Source of the DNA: Vitrella brassicaformis
Lineage: Eukaryota; Sar; Vitrellaceae
Direction of reading: 5' to 3'
NCBI GenBank assembly: GCA_001179505.1
Contig: CDMY01000367.1
Coordinates: forward strand, 1-64,000
Length of the DNA stretch: 64,000 nucleotides
Each line of letters begins with the position of its first letter. Positions within the stretch are counted from its first letter, which is position 1. Below, one piece after another: positions 25,208 through 36,022 of the stretch. Under the pieces are notes generated by a model. That model saw only the letters and a list, made by a program, of their open reading frames with translations. It did no database searches and was not told the DNA's origin. The translations under genes and the position numbers were made by a program.

Positions 25208-26147
25208 ATGCAACTCTTTCATGCAGCGAAGTCAGCCATCTTCGCAAAGCGAGAAACCTCTGCGACTTTTGAGAAGACCCAGCCGCCTCATCGCTCAGTA
25301 ACAGAGGGCTTTTCTACATCACGACCATCTGCATTGCACGCGAATGAGGTCAGCACATTGGTGGTTGCAACGGCACCGGATGACCCGACGCAAGTCGTCG
25401 TGCATCGTGTGGAAATCGGACCGACAGCCGACTCGCCCGGGGCAGCTGACATCGCAACAGAGGAGGTCATTCAGCGGAGGCGGAGCACGCCCACAGCCGA
25501 GCCAAGCCCTCTCATTATTGATTCGCAGCTGTCACGGTCAGCCCCCCGTCTGTTCGCCTCAGCAACAGGCCCTGTTATGGTTCGAGACACGGCGAAAGAG
25601 CACGCAGAAAGGAAGGAGCGGAGCCCTCCAGGCAGCAATAGCGTGATGGAATCCCCCGGCGTCCTCGAGCCTGCAGTGCCGCCGCCCTATGACACACAGC
25701 TGTCGGCCTACACGACCCTCTCCTTCGAGCGCGGCCCTCCCCCAACTCGCATGACCACGACAGCCCACCGAGGAAGCGACATGAGGGGCTCCCCGGCTGT
25801 CTCAACATTCACTACACCCAAAGGCGCGTATCATCCCAAGCTGAGCGTCTCGCGGTTTCGGGAATCGCAGGAGGAACTGTTGGACACAGCAGTACCTGCT
25901 GGGAAGGGCGAGAATACGCCATTCGTGCAGACGGAGGAGAAGGAAGATGATGAAGTGGTGAAGAGTTTCGAGCTGGCCAAGACAAGTGGGGAGAGGGTCA
26001 AGGTGCTGATGGGCCGCGACGAGATTACCTTCCAGGAGATGCCCACTGACGCCACACAAACGAAGAAGTGAGATACCAGAAAGATGTCGTCTTGAACTAT
26101 CTGCTCGCCTTTGGTCGTGTTTCAGATTGGTTTGCTGCTGCGCGTGA
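25208..26147 (+). CDS. Unknown protein, likely 293 aa with a Cys-Cys-Cys tail
   Basis: Exon 1 is 25208-26067 (first ATG, MQLFHAAKSAIF); the frame is open upstream but has no earlier ATG. A good donor, AA|GTGAGA, and the acceptor GTGTTTCAG at 26125 join in phase to a 22-nt exon (26126-26147) that ends the protein with KKLVCCCA and a TGA; the total is 882 nt. The body is hydrophilic and rich in Thr, Ser, Pro and acidic residues, with no domain I recognise. The terminal Cys triplet could be S-acylated. Downstream of the same acceptor another frame stays open to 26278 (GDEEFAVAADKPPEPFYK), so a different 3' exon using a phase-0 donor near 25999 is an alternative. Confidence 0.55.
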
Positions 26148-26826
26148 CCCCCCGAGGTGACGAGGAGTTTGCCGTGGCGGCAGACAAGCCGCCGGAGCCG
26201 TTTTACAAACATCTTCTTCCCCAGGACATCGATACGAGTCAGCCAGAATTCGACGATGATCAGCCGCCGAGACAGTGCAGCAAGTGTACGTGTAATGCAC
26301 TCAGAGAACACGAAGCGCGTGTGGGTGATCGTTTTCTGTCTCTGGCTAGGTGTGTGCTGTCAGCAGCAGCAGTGGCCCTTGAAGCCAAAGCCGGCATCGC
26401 TGGCCCATGTTACGAAGAGCCGGCCCCTGCTCTATTGGTCGAATTGGTTCTGAATAACGAGAGACAACACCTCCACGGACCGACCATTGATTCGTTCATT
26501 GACGTGCATGGAATACATGCAGGGCCAAGGTCGGTCGACTGTATGTCCCTCGCTGGCCAGGCCACCCGAATTAGGAGGCATTAAACATGACAAATCACAT
26601 ACATACCAGCCCAGCCCAGCCCAGCCCATTAATAGCGATGCCACCCCACCCTCTGCCCATGCATATCGATCGTCATCATCACTGAGTTGGCTGCAACAAA
26701 TACCTCACTCACTACGTACCCTACCCGCCCCGCCCCACACGCCCCTCCCTCCTACCTCGCTAGACAAATGAAATCAACAGTGTCCGTCCGTCCGTCCTTC
26801 CTCGCTGCCCCCATGCATCGATCGCA
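26148..26826. other. Convergent intergenic region
   Basis: It lies between the + gene at 25.2 kb and the - hydrolase. It holds a CAGCC/CCAGC tandem tract at about 26609-26632 and an open frame to 26278 that may be an alternative 3' exon of the upstream gene. Nothing else is supported. Confidence 0.4.
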
Positions 26827-28137
26827 TCATGCCGACACGTACACGCCGCGTGTGGCGGTGCGGCCGTCCTGTGCCGCGTCGGGCAGCAGATGCCGCTTGA
26901 GAAAGTCGAGCATCCTATCCACAATGATGTTGTCGTAGTTTGGCGTCTGACAAAGCGCACACACCGCACACAGAGACAGAGTGCGGGGATGGACGGTCCG
27001 TGATCTGGTCTCTCTCACCTCGAGCTCAAAGTGCCCGATGTTGTTGATGAGGTATTTCTCCTTCGGACCGACACACCTGCAAATGTCACACACACACAAT
27101 GGGTGGGGGCAGTGGCAGTGGCAATCCCGCCTGCCGACCTGTCGAAGTATTTATCGAAGGTCCGGACAGATGTGAATCCGTCTGCCGTGCCCATGATAAA
27201 GAGTTTCGGCCTATCCACACGCAGAATCGGCTCGTAGTGGCCCCTGAACAGACAAGAAGCAGACAGACAGACAGGCCAAGGAATGAGGATGAGCATGGGG
27301 CTCTCGGTGCGGGCCTGGGTGACCTCACCCGAACAGAATGGAGGCGAACCAGCCGAACGTATAGCCAATGCCTACATACCCACGAACCATCGGCAGCCGC
27401 TCGACGGCAGTCCCTGTCAGGCACACGACACAACACAACGCAGCGCAACGCAGACAGGGAGGGCACACTCCTGCAATGAACCGTCATGTTGCTTGCCTGC
27501 GATAGGTGCGCCAGCTGAGGAGCCGACCAGGAGGATATTGGTTGCGTTGAGGTGCTTGGCGGCCCACTCACATGCGGCCACCACATCAGCCACCTCAGAC
27601 ATGCCCGTCACTGTTGACCTGCCAAACACAACACAGCACACGCAGCACCGACACATCCTTCTGGAAGAGAATCAGCGACTTCATCTTTGCCTGACCCACC
27701 AGCCTGAAGATCTGTTGACCCCTCGCATGTCGAATGTCAAGGCGGGGAAGCCCCTGTCAACGGTCAAAGCCGCCATGCCCTCCATCAGCTGCGAACACCC
27801 GCCCATCTGACACACAGCACGACAGACACCACACCGACACGCTGATGAGGGGGATGCAACAACGAGATCTGGCCTTGTTTTGTGCAGCTAGGCGTGTGAA
27901 CGTGCTCACCTTGCTGTACTGATGGACGAAGACAACAAGGGGCATCTGGCCCAGCGTCGGCAGCTTCTCCTCGCTGGTTGACCAGAACTTGCCGCTGATG
28001 ACGACTCGCCCTTCGGAAACCGTCTCAAACCGTGTGATGGCGCCCCGCATTCGTAACGATGAAGAGAGGATGAGGCGCTCGCAATGGGAAGAACGAACGA
28101 ACGCAATGAAATGAGCTCGCACTTGAGTGGATCGCAT
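26827..28137 (-). CDS. Alpha/beta hydrolase (274 aa, 7 exons)
   Basis: Exons: 28137-27910, 27806-27700, 27618-27497, 27413-27329, 27243-27139, 27076-27019, 26946-26827; 825 nt in frame. It has the nucleophile elbow GSSAG (LLVGSSAGAPIAG, catalytic Ser), the acid region FIMGTADGFTSV and the His in NNIGHFELE. FDMRGVNRSSG and GYTFGWFASILFG match a plant/protist soluble hydrolase family I know only as uncharacterised alpha/beta hydrolases. The ATG at 28137 adds a basic Arg/Ser-rich leader of about 29 residues before a second ATG at 28050, so an organelle-targeted form is possible. The intron after GAPIA uses a GC donor (GCAAGC), needed to keep the phase. The substrate is unknown. Confidence 0.85.
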
Positions 28138-29138
28138 TCAGGAGCAGAGCATGAAAATCAGCATGGTTTGACCATCACCACGTATGCATGCATACACGCA
28201 GGTGTGATGTCTGTACAGTTGCACTCACTGCTCTTGATGGATGGATGGCCAGACGGCAAAAACACACACACGCCCAAGCACACGCCAACCGGCCAGCCAC
28301 GGAGACAGTCATCGATCGACTCACATGCACCAGCACGGACATCACATCGTGTATGTATGTACATAAAGGCCTGCAGTCACACACACTGCCGCATACACGG
28401 ACGATTTATGTATGCACACACGCATGCAGGTGGGTGACCACAACACAAGCAAGGCAGCCAGACCGGCGTACTCTCTCGCGCTTGGAGCCTCAACCACAAG
28501 ACCAAAACGAGGCCAACAAAACCAATAGAGAGATCCATCCATCCATCCATCCACCCAGCCAGCCAGCCATCCATCCGGCCAGCCGACCAGCCGATGTTGA
28601 ATACCTCATCCCTCTAAATGCGGCGGGTGCTCTCAGGGCAGGATGCCATCCTATCGAACGACACACGTCCATACATGTTTGCTTGTGTATCAATTTGTCT
28701 TAAATACGCGGTATGCATACGTACACACACACACAGACACACACACACACACACACGTGTATACGTGCCACGGTTCCCGTGTCATGGTGATTTATAAAAC
28801 AGCCAGCCACCAATCACCTCAGCACACAGACACACACAGCTGCACACCACACCACACCAGACTGCCATCGACGCCCGCCCCGTCAAAAAATGTGTGTACC
28901 AAGGGACGAAGGAAAAAACAGCCGAGCCATGCAGTCGACTGATGATTGCGTTCGTGTCCACACAGATAATGACACGTGCACCCGGCCACCAGCCACTCGT
29001 TCAAAACTCCCAGCCAGCCCCGAAGGCAGGCAGGCAATCCAACCGTCCGTCCACCCATCATCCATATATCACACTCCCCCCTCCCCGCCCTCACACACAA
29101 CTACGGCAACCATAAGCACTGTCGTGTTGGTCGGCGAG
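28138..29138. repeat. 1-kb gene-free region rich in simple repeats
   Basis: It contains (ATCC/AGCC)n at about 28533-28590 and (AC)n at about 28721-28757, plus CATG/TATG-rich sequence. The open frames here are repeat artefacts such as poly Asp-Gly-Trp-Met. It should include the hydrolase promoter. Confidence 0.6.
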
Positions 29139-30312
29139 TCAGTCTTGGTAGACCGCCTTGGCCGCCGCGCCGTTGAGGATGCTCTCGAGCAGCGCGTCGC
29201 CGTATTTCATCCGCACCTCCGCGACGCCCACGTGTGGACAGGGCAGCAGCCGGGTCTCCCGCCACTCGTGAGTGTCTGCGCTGCCGATCATGACGGGCAG
29301 GTAGCCAAGGGACCGGTACTTGGCGTACTCGGCGGGCTCAAGGGGGCTGGGCGGAGATGGGCAGAGGTTGACCATCTCCAGCCCGTCGCCAGGCAGGTTG
29401 GAGAAGGCCTCGAGCTTGCGGGTGTGCGGGCCGCTCAGGACCCAGCCGATGACCACGTGGCCGCCACACGCGATGTGGGTGACGTAGATCAGGGTGCTCT
29501 CGTCGATACACGTCCCTCCCAGCCCCACAGTGGCTTCGGTGGTGCGGAAGAAGGCCTCGAATGGCTCCATCTCGGGCGTGACGACGGGAGGAGGGCCGTA
29601 CGATGTGCAGTTGGTGACCTGCGTGAACAACAGGATCATGGCGCCTGCTGTAGCGGGCTGAGGAGGGTCATACTCACCTTCTCGACAGGGTCATCGGCAG
29701 GTGGTACATGCACGGCGTCCAACGACTGAAGGCCATCCCCAAAACGTCCTGATGGACACAGTCACACAGACAACCACACATGGCTTCGCAGGTGGTGGGT
29801 GTGGTCGGTGTGCTGCACACTCTGTCGCATATGCGAGTGTACCAGTAGGTGTGGCGTCGGGCTTGATCTCTGGCGACGAGTCGTCCTTTGTCGAGGCCTC
29901 AGACATCATGCTGCTTGTGCACAGATCACACCACGCCACACACCACCACACACTTGATGTTTGACGGGAGCACGCAGGATGTCTTTTCCTTTCCATCCTA
30001 CCTTATCTTTCGGAGTTTCTTTTTGTCTTTGGAGGCGCGGCGCTTCTTGGCGGCCTTCGACTGACTGGCCTGATGGGCAAACCAATGTCACACAAACACA
30101 CACAGACACCGATGGTGATGAGAAGATGCTGACGCATCCATCCGTGTCGGCATGCACGGTCTCCCCCTGTCCGCGGGTGTGGTGTGGATCCCCTCCCTCA
30201 GCACATGTGTGCCCCCTGTGCGCACCTTGTCATCGCCGGACGGGTGCTTCTGGGGCGCGGGTGACGGTGCCGTCACGTCATGCGCTGCATCTGTGTCAGC
30301 GAGCGGCATCAT
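29139..30312 (-). CDS. Unknown protein with basic N-terminal patch (about 257 aa, 5 exons)
   Basis: Exons: 30312-30226, 30069-30002, 29910-29843, 29748-29678, 29618-29139; 774 nt. The start is at the paired ATG codons (MMPLADTDAAHD); an upstream extension has no in-frame ATG. Exon 2 is very basic (SKAAKKRRASKDKKKLRK), a plausible nuclear or nucleolar signal. The rest (TNCTSYGPPPVV, TCIDESTLIYVTHIACGG, KYRSLGYLPVMIGSADTHEW, RMKYGDALLESIL) looks globular and well conserved in style, but I do not recognise the family. Micro-exon phases 0, 2, 1 and 0 agree. It is divergent to the gene at 30457 and shares a telomere-like motif with it. Confidence 0.65.
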
Positions 30313-30391
30313 CCTCTTCTCCACCCAGCGACAAAAGGCGGCAATGCTTTGTTTCCCGAGAGCAAGACGGGCGCGTTGAACGGGCACCTGC

Positions 30392-30416
30392 CAAACCCTG
30401 AAACCCGAACCCTGAG
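30392..30416. promoter_or_regulatory. Telomere-like motif in a divergent promoter (1)
   Basis: CAAACCCTGAAACCCGAACCCTGAG lies 80 nt upstream of the - start at 30312 and 41 nt upstream of the + start at 30457. It is a degenerate AAACCCT array, like the plant telo-box. Confidence 0.55.
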
Positions 30417-30456
30417 AGGAATTGTGTGCCGTTCTTGAATTGTGCGTCCCGCATCA

Positions 30457-31730
30457 ATGGATCTTCACGTGTTTGTGCCTCCCTTTGGCCACCAGACCAC
30501 ACTGACGTCGCGCCGGGCGCTTCGGACAGCCGCAGGAAAGGTGCGCGAGCAGCGCTGACAAGGATGACGGCTGCATCGCACCACGGAGATCTTTGCGTCT
30601 TCCCTCTCTTCAGAGTGTGCCGACGGCGACGGTGACGTCAGCACCTGTGCCGTCGAAGCAGCCAGACGGTGTGCCACCAGGTAGGATTGCATTTTCGTAG
30701 TGCATGCACTGAAAGATCCGGGCCTACACAGATATATATATATGCACATCCGTATGCTGTATCCATGCGTGGGTGTCGGGGGCTTCAGGCACTCCCGTTG
30801 GTGATGTGTATGGGCGTGGTGCTGAGGAGGTCCGGCAGGGCCTGCCAGCGCTGCCCAGGATCACACTCCTTGACGAATTTGTCAACAGACACACGCTGCC
30901 TGGCATGATCGAAGAGTACGTCACAGACCAACACACGCAGGCAGACCAACATGGGAGGGAGGGAGAGGCAGCCAGCACCATGGTCTTTTCTTCCCGCCTC
31001 CTGCCTGGTTTCTCTGTGTTGTGTGTGCAGCTACTTGGACTCAGACTTGAAGCAGCAGAATCAGCTGACGGTGTCATACTATGTGTGGCCGCTGCTTATG
31101 CAGATGCAGCTCCAGACCGACTGCCGTGTTCGGGCCAAGCCATATGACCAAGACAATATTAAGGCCACCTCAGTGTCCTTCCTGATTGAGAAGGACAAGG
31201 ACGGCCGACTGATAGCCGAATACCCGAGGAAGCTGTGGGTGCTGGTCGGCGATGACTCGGACGTGAAGCCGGAGGAGGCCCTCAGGTTGCGCCTCGAGAA
31301 GCAGGTTGGTGGCGCCACGCCAGAGGGGTGAAAGACGACTCGTTCTTGCTCTATGTGTGTGTGTGTGTGTGTGTGTGTGAGCAAACTTTGAGATACGGCT
31401 GCGCAGTGGACACCTTCCGTCGCTGGCACTTCTACAAGTACGACAACAAGACGTACGACAAGGCCGGCGAACTGGTGCACGTCAAGACACTCAAACTGGA
31501 GGATGAGTCGCAGGCGATAGTGGACTCCATTATGGAGCTGCTTCATCGAGATGACACACGACTGCCGCTCCAGCAGTGGGACGACGCCTTGTATCACAAC
31601 TTCGGTGTGTACCCAGGCACACTCACACACGCGCACATACACACACGAGTGCATCACACACACATTGGGTTCTTCTGGTCTGCTGCTGTCAATCCATTCC
31701 TGCGCAGATGAGGACGATGAAGAGGCATGA
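30457..31730 (+). CDS. Intact parent of the duplicated gene; unknown, possibly nuclease-fold (265 aa)
   Basis: Exons: 30457-30540, 30614-30680, 30789-30915, 31031-31304, 31382-31604, 31708-31730; 798 nt. The start MDLHVFVPPFGHQ is the only ATG that reaches the splice chain. The middle part (VSFLIEKD, AEYPRKLWVLVGD, EEALRLRLEKQ, WHFYKYDNKTY, IVDSIMELL) has the order of strands and helices seen in some restriction-endonuclease-like domains of effector proteins, but I cannot see a clear D-ExK site, so this is a weak guess. The C-terminus is acidic, DEDDEEA. Exons 4-6 and parts of their introns are duplicated at 1.29-2.12 kb. In this copy the tandem acceptor before exon 5 is reduced to one AG. 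Confidence 0.7.
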
Positions 31731-32150
31731 ATGTCATATTGTGTATACCGAGAGGAAGGCGTCGACTTTTTCGTTGTGGGAAGGGCTTCTACCATGTGAG
31801 GCGGCTGTCAATAAGTATCGATATGGGATCGCCAGCAGTCAGGCAGACGCGCAGGCCTGTGTACATACGTTTTGAATCTCTTATGTGATCACCGTGAAGG
31901 CGGACGCAGAGGGTTTCAGGGTTTCAAAACCCTGCGAGCTTTTTTGAGAGCTGATGACGCGCGGTGACGTGACGCCGCCGCTGTTCTGAAGCCTCTATCG
32001 CAGTCATCGCAGCGACCAGCATCGCCTTTTTCGTCGATCGCATCTTCGTACTTTTCTTGACCTTCTCAGCCGCTCACTCATCGCAGCCGCCTTGGAGTCA
32101 TCCCTCCTGCCTGCTGCCGCCGTCCAGCCATCGCCACACTATCTATCACC
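31731..32150. promoter_or_regulatory. Xylanase upstream region with telomere-like motif (2)
   Basis: At 31911-31934 the sequence GGGTTTCAGGGTTT CAAAACCCTG forms both a telomere-like pair and a short inverted repeat. It lies about 215 nt upstream of the xylanase ATG. The first 75 nt of this region belong to the 3' end of the duplicated segment. Confidence 0.5.
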
Positions 32151-34704
32151 ATGCAGAGGAACCGGCCCGATTCCGGTGGCGGTAACTGCCCTCTTTCTTC
32201 TGTTACCGTTACTGCTAACGCCTGGCAGTGGTGCGACATCTATCGGCCACGGCAGCGGCTGATGCGTGCACTCTGTCTTCTTGGTGCGGTGGCTGCCTGC
32301 TGCCCGTCACACGGGAGGTGCGACGGCCCGCCGCTGCGAAGGCGGCTGGGTGTAGGTGTGCATGATGGGAACGGTACGGGCATTCTCAATGCGACTGATG
32401 AGAGGAGAGCCCTGCAGATCAAGAACAATCTAATGGACGGTAAGCAGCGGAACGACAGACCAGGGACGGCTCCGGTGACCCATCGCCTCTCTGTCCTGCT
32501 TGTTGGCTCCATGCAGCCTGTTATCATCCTGGGTGGGACTACTGGGGCCATGACCTGCTGTCTGCCAAGGAAATCGGCTCGGCCGAGGAGTGCCAGACAC
32601 GCTGTCAGGCGCACCGTGGGTCTCCGCCATGTGCTGTCTTCACCTACCGCACCCAAGAGAGACAGTGCTGGCTCAAGAGCGAGATGGCCCTGGCAGAGCC
32701 ACCTAGGGAGGACACAAACGCCATATCGGGACCGAGGTTCTGTGTCACAGGTGGGAAGGGCAGGCAGACAGACAGATGACTGTGCTCACCTCCCTCACCT
32801 CACCTGTCTGTGTGTCTTTCCTTGCGTTCCTTTTGTCAGGTTGCTTGTCGGAGGGTTCGAAGCTCACCAGTTCCCCCGTCGGCAGCACAGACACCTCCAC
32901 GGTGGAGGAGTGCCGGTCCCTCTGCGCCCGCTACCCAAGATGTCGCGCCTACACCTTCATCCCCTCCTCCCAGCGATGCGAGCTGCACGCAAGCCTCCTC
33001 TGCGTGGGTGGCATCGGAGGCCGCAGTCCCCCCTCCGGCAGCTCTGAAGACGAGAAGCCCAGGCCCCACCCGGAGTCCACCCCCAAGCCCGCCGACCGAC
33101 CGCGATTCGGTGGCGAGTTTTCCAACTTCCACCGCACCAATCGCAAGTCCTTCCAGGACTCCCACACGGGCAGGTCACAGCAAGGTGGGGACAGGACAGA
33201 GGGGTGGATGGGATGGGGAGGACGGGTGGTGAGGCCACCCATGTGGTTTGTCGGTGGTGCGATTGATAATGCGTGCCATGCAGGGACACTGCGTGCGCTG
33301 GCTGACCGTCACAATCTGTACATCGGTGCTGCGATGAACATAGCCCAGATGAACGACGCCAGGTACCTTCGGACGGTGAGGGACCAGTACAGCATGGTCG
33401 TGGCCGAGTGGGAGTGCAAGATGGCCGCCATCGCACCCTCACCCAACAACCGAAACTGGTCACTTTGCGACAGGTGCGACGTGACTGAAAGGAGGAAAGA
33501 CCAAGAAGCCACCCACCCCGCCCCACCTCGCTCTCTCTCCCTCTGTGTCACTTCACTTGTCGTCCATCCTAGGATCGCGGACTTTGCGCGTCAGCAGGGG
33601 CTTCACTTTCGCTTCCACACCTTTGCGTGGCACAACTCGCTGCCCGGCTGGTACAAGAACCAGTCGCCCCAGGCCAAGCGGAGCATGCTGGACCGTTATA
33701 TCGGCCAGGTGGTGGACAGGTACGGCGACCGATCCTTCTGGTGGGACGTCGTCAACGAAGGTACGCATCTGAATGGATGGATGAAGAGACGCTGATACGC
33801 ACATCTGCTGTCCCCTCCCCGTGTGTATGTGGCTTGTTCAGCCTTATCTGACAACCAGGTTGGTCAGGGCCACAACGTCCGCTGGCGCGACAGCCCGCTG
33901 TACCCCGCCATGAGGGACTGGGTGTCCTACTCGTTCAAGATGGCCCAAAAGCACATGAAGCAGAAGAAGCCCGGCACGCCATACAAGTTCTACTACAACG
34001 ACTACGGCGTCGCATCACTTGTAAGAAACATCACAAACATGCCCCCCTCCCCCCTCACATAATATCTCGACCACACAATAAATCTATACGTCCCCATATC
34101 TCCCTCTCCCTCTCCGTGTCATTATCTGTGGCTCTGTGGCTCGTCAGGACGGGTGGTCTCGTCCGAAGTCCAACGCCATGTACACGATGGTGCGTCAGCT
34201 GGTCGACGACCGCAACGTGCACATCGATGGGGTGGGCTTCCAGCTGCACGTCAACACCAAATTCAGCATGTTCGAGGGCGTGCGGAAGAATGTGCGGCGT
34301 TACGCCAAGCTGGGCCTGGAGGTGCAGTTCACCGAGGTGGACGTCGGGTGCGGTGAGTGGCGGGGGGCCAACTGGCACAACTGCAACAACTGGGGACCCG
34401 ATCAGGCGCGGAAACAGGTCAGAGAGCCAGGGACAGGCGGGCAAAGGGAGGAAGGGAGGCATGACGCACTCGTGAGTTGATCTGTGCTCTGTGTGTGTGT
34501 GTGTGTATGTGCCAGGCTGATATCTACTCAGGGCTTCTGAGAATCTGTCTTGAAGAGCCCAACTGCACCGGCTACGTGATGTGGGGCGTCAGCGACAGGG
34601 CCACCTGGCTGCGGGGGGCATACCCACTCATCTACGACGGCAACTTCCAGCCCAAGCCGGCGTACTGGGCCATGAGGGACACTCTGCAGAAGTTCGGCAA
34701 CTGA
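32151..34704 (+). CDS. Secreted GH10 endo-beta-1,4-xylanase with two PAN/Apple domains (about 627 aa)
   Basis: Exons: 32151-32439, 32517-32750, 32840-33184, 33284-33473, 33573-33760, 33842-34020, 34148-34417, 34516-34704; 1,884 nt. A hydrophobic leader, MRALCLLGAVAACC, follows an internal ATG at 32262, so the true start may be there (signal peptide). Residues about 97-172 and 175-235 are Cys-rich PAN/Apple modules (CYHPGWDYWGHD...CQTRC...CWLKSE; CLSEGSK...CRSLCARYPRCRAYTF). From about 289 the GH10 barrel follows: HTFAWHNSLPGWYKN, the acid/base Glu in DVVNE, NDYGV, and the nucleophile Glu in QFTEVDV, ending near VMWGVSDRATWL. It should hydrolyse xylan-type glycans outside the cell; the PAN domains may bind glycans or protein. 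Confidence 0.93.
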
Positions 34705-36022
34705 TTGAGTGGGAATACCAGACAGGGAGGGAGGGGGGGAAGGAATGGCTGGCTGACCGATCGCATCAGAGTGACCTAGTGCACCACAGCGTCGTATCTG
34801 CTTTTTTTCGTCCAGTGAATGTTGTAGTGCTGTCTGTGTCGCGATGCGGAGCGCCCTAGCTGCTAGTCTCCCTGTATGTAGTATTGTCGCATCGCCAGAC
34901 GATAGTGCAGATAGATATTGGTTATAGTGGGAGAGGAGGGAGGGAGAGGATCTGTGTGTTTTTCGTCCACACGCACGAGGAGGAAGGAGGTCGGCCGTAC
35001 ATCTGGTTCACTTTTGTCGCTTTTTTCGTATCCCTCTCTGTCTGTCAGTCGTGTGTGTGTCTGTGGATGTGTACAGCTGTCTGTCTGTGATTTGGTGGTG
35101 TAGGCCAGCCAGTCAGTCAGTCAGTCAGTCAGACTGCCCCCCGGCTCTGCTCCGTATCGGCCGATACGAGAGGCACAAGGGCGGGCCCGCCCCCCTGGCT
35201 GCGCTGCGCTGCGTGGCTGGCGTTCCTTTTTCATTCAATTCAGACCTTTTGCCCCTCTGTGTGTGTGTGTACCTGTCATGTGTGTGTGATTGATTGCATG
35301 TGTGCGTGAGCAAAGGTTACTAGCAGGTAGGTAGGGTAGATTCATTCGCCCGGCACGCATGCCGGCAGCGTTTAGGAGTTTATTGTGATTGGTTGGCGGG
35401 CAAAGACAGGGGACATAGGTGGGCGGGGCGGTGGGCGGGGCGGTATGTATTTGTGCCTGCTTGAGCGACTGTGCGTGGATTGAGGGGGATGTTTGGGTGC
35501 GTGCCTTGCCTGTCGTGCGGTGTGATTTATCCCGACAAGCCGCCGAGCTAGCTGCCGCCGCGTCGCGTAAAGACGAGACGAGTGATAGACAGCTCACCGG
35601 CTTGCTGTGCTGGGACATCTGATGGATGGATGGATGGATGGATGGACACGCCGATGTCTCTCTGTGGATTGCTGACTACTCTATGCGCATCTTGATGTGT
35701 GTCTGTGCATTTGCACGCTCCTCAAAGTGAGACTTTTGAGTGCCTTCCTTCCTGCGTGCTGCTGGCCTGACTGCAACATCTCCTTCAATGCGAACACGTC
35801 CGTCCGTTAGTTACCCATTTCGGCACGCAGTCGAGTCCGTCCCGTCCGTCAGTCGATCCACAGACATACAGACAGACAGACAGACAGACAGACATACAGA
35901 CACACACGCACACACGCACACACAGGCAGATAGATAGATGTGTGTATGTACACGTGTAAAAGTGTCTGGGCTGGTCAGCTGGCCGCGACGTTCACTGTGT
36001 CTCCCTCCTGGCATGGCATGGC
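34705..36022. repeat. Convergent intergenic region with microsatellites
   Basis: 1.3 kb without a supported gene. It holds (AGTC)n at about 35111-35132, (GATG)n at 35621-35646, and mixed CAGA/CACA tracts at 35861-35926. A perfect 16-bp palindrome, CGTATCGGCCGATACG, is at 35153-35168. It contains the 3' UTRs of both flanking genes. Confidence 0.6.

Noticed and set aside
28138-29138. Long open frames of 90-170 codons in the 28-29 kb repeat region
   Set aside because: The translations are repeat peptides (poly DGW, SHTHT); there is no start context and no partner exons.
30226-30387. GTG start at 30387 for the basic unknown protein
   Set aside because: The caller accepts alternative starts; nuclear genes should use ATG, and two ATGs follow at 30312 and 30309.
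35861-35926. Tandem CAGA/CACA arrays as a possible CRISPR array or origin
   Set aside because: Units are 4 nt with no spacers; the context is clearly eukaryotic. They are microsatellites.
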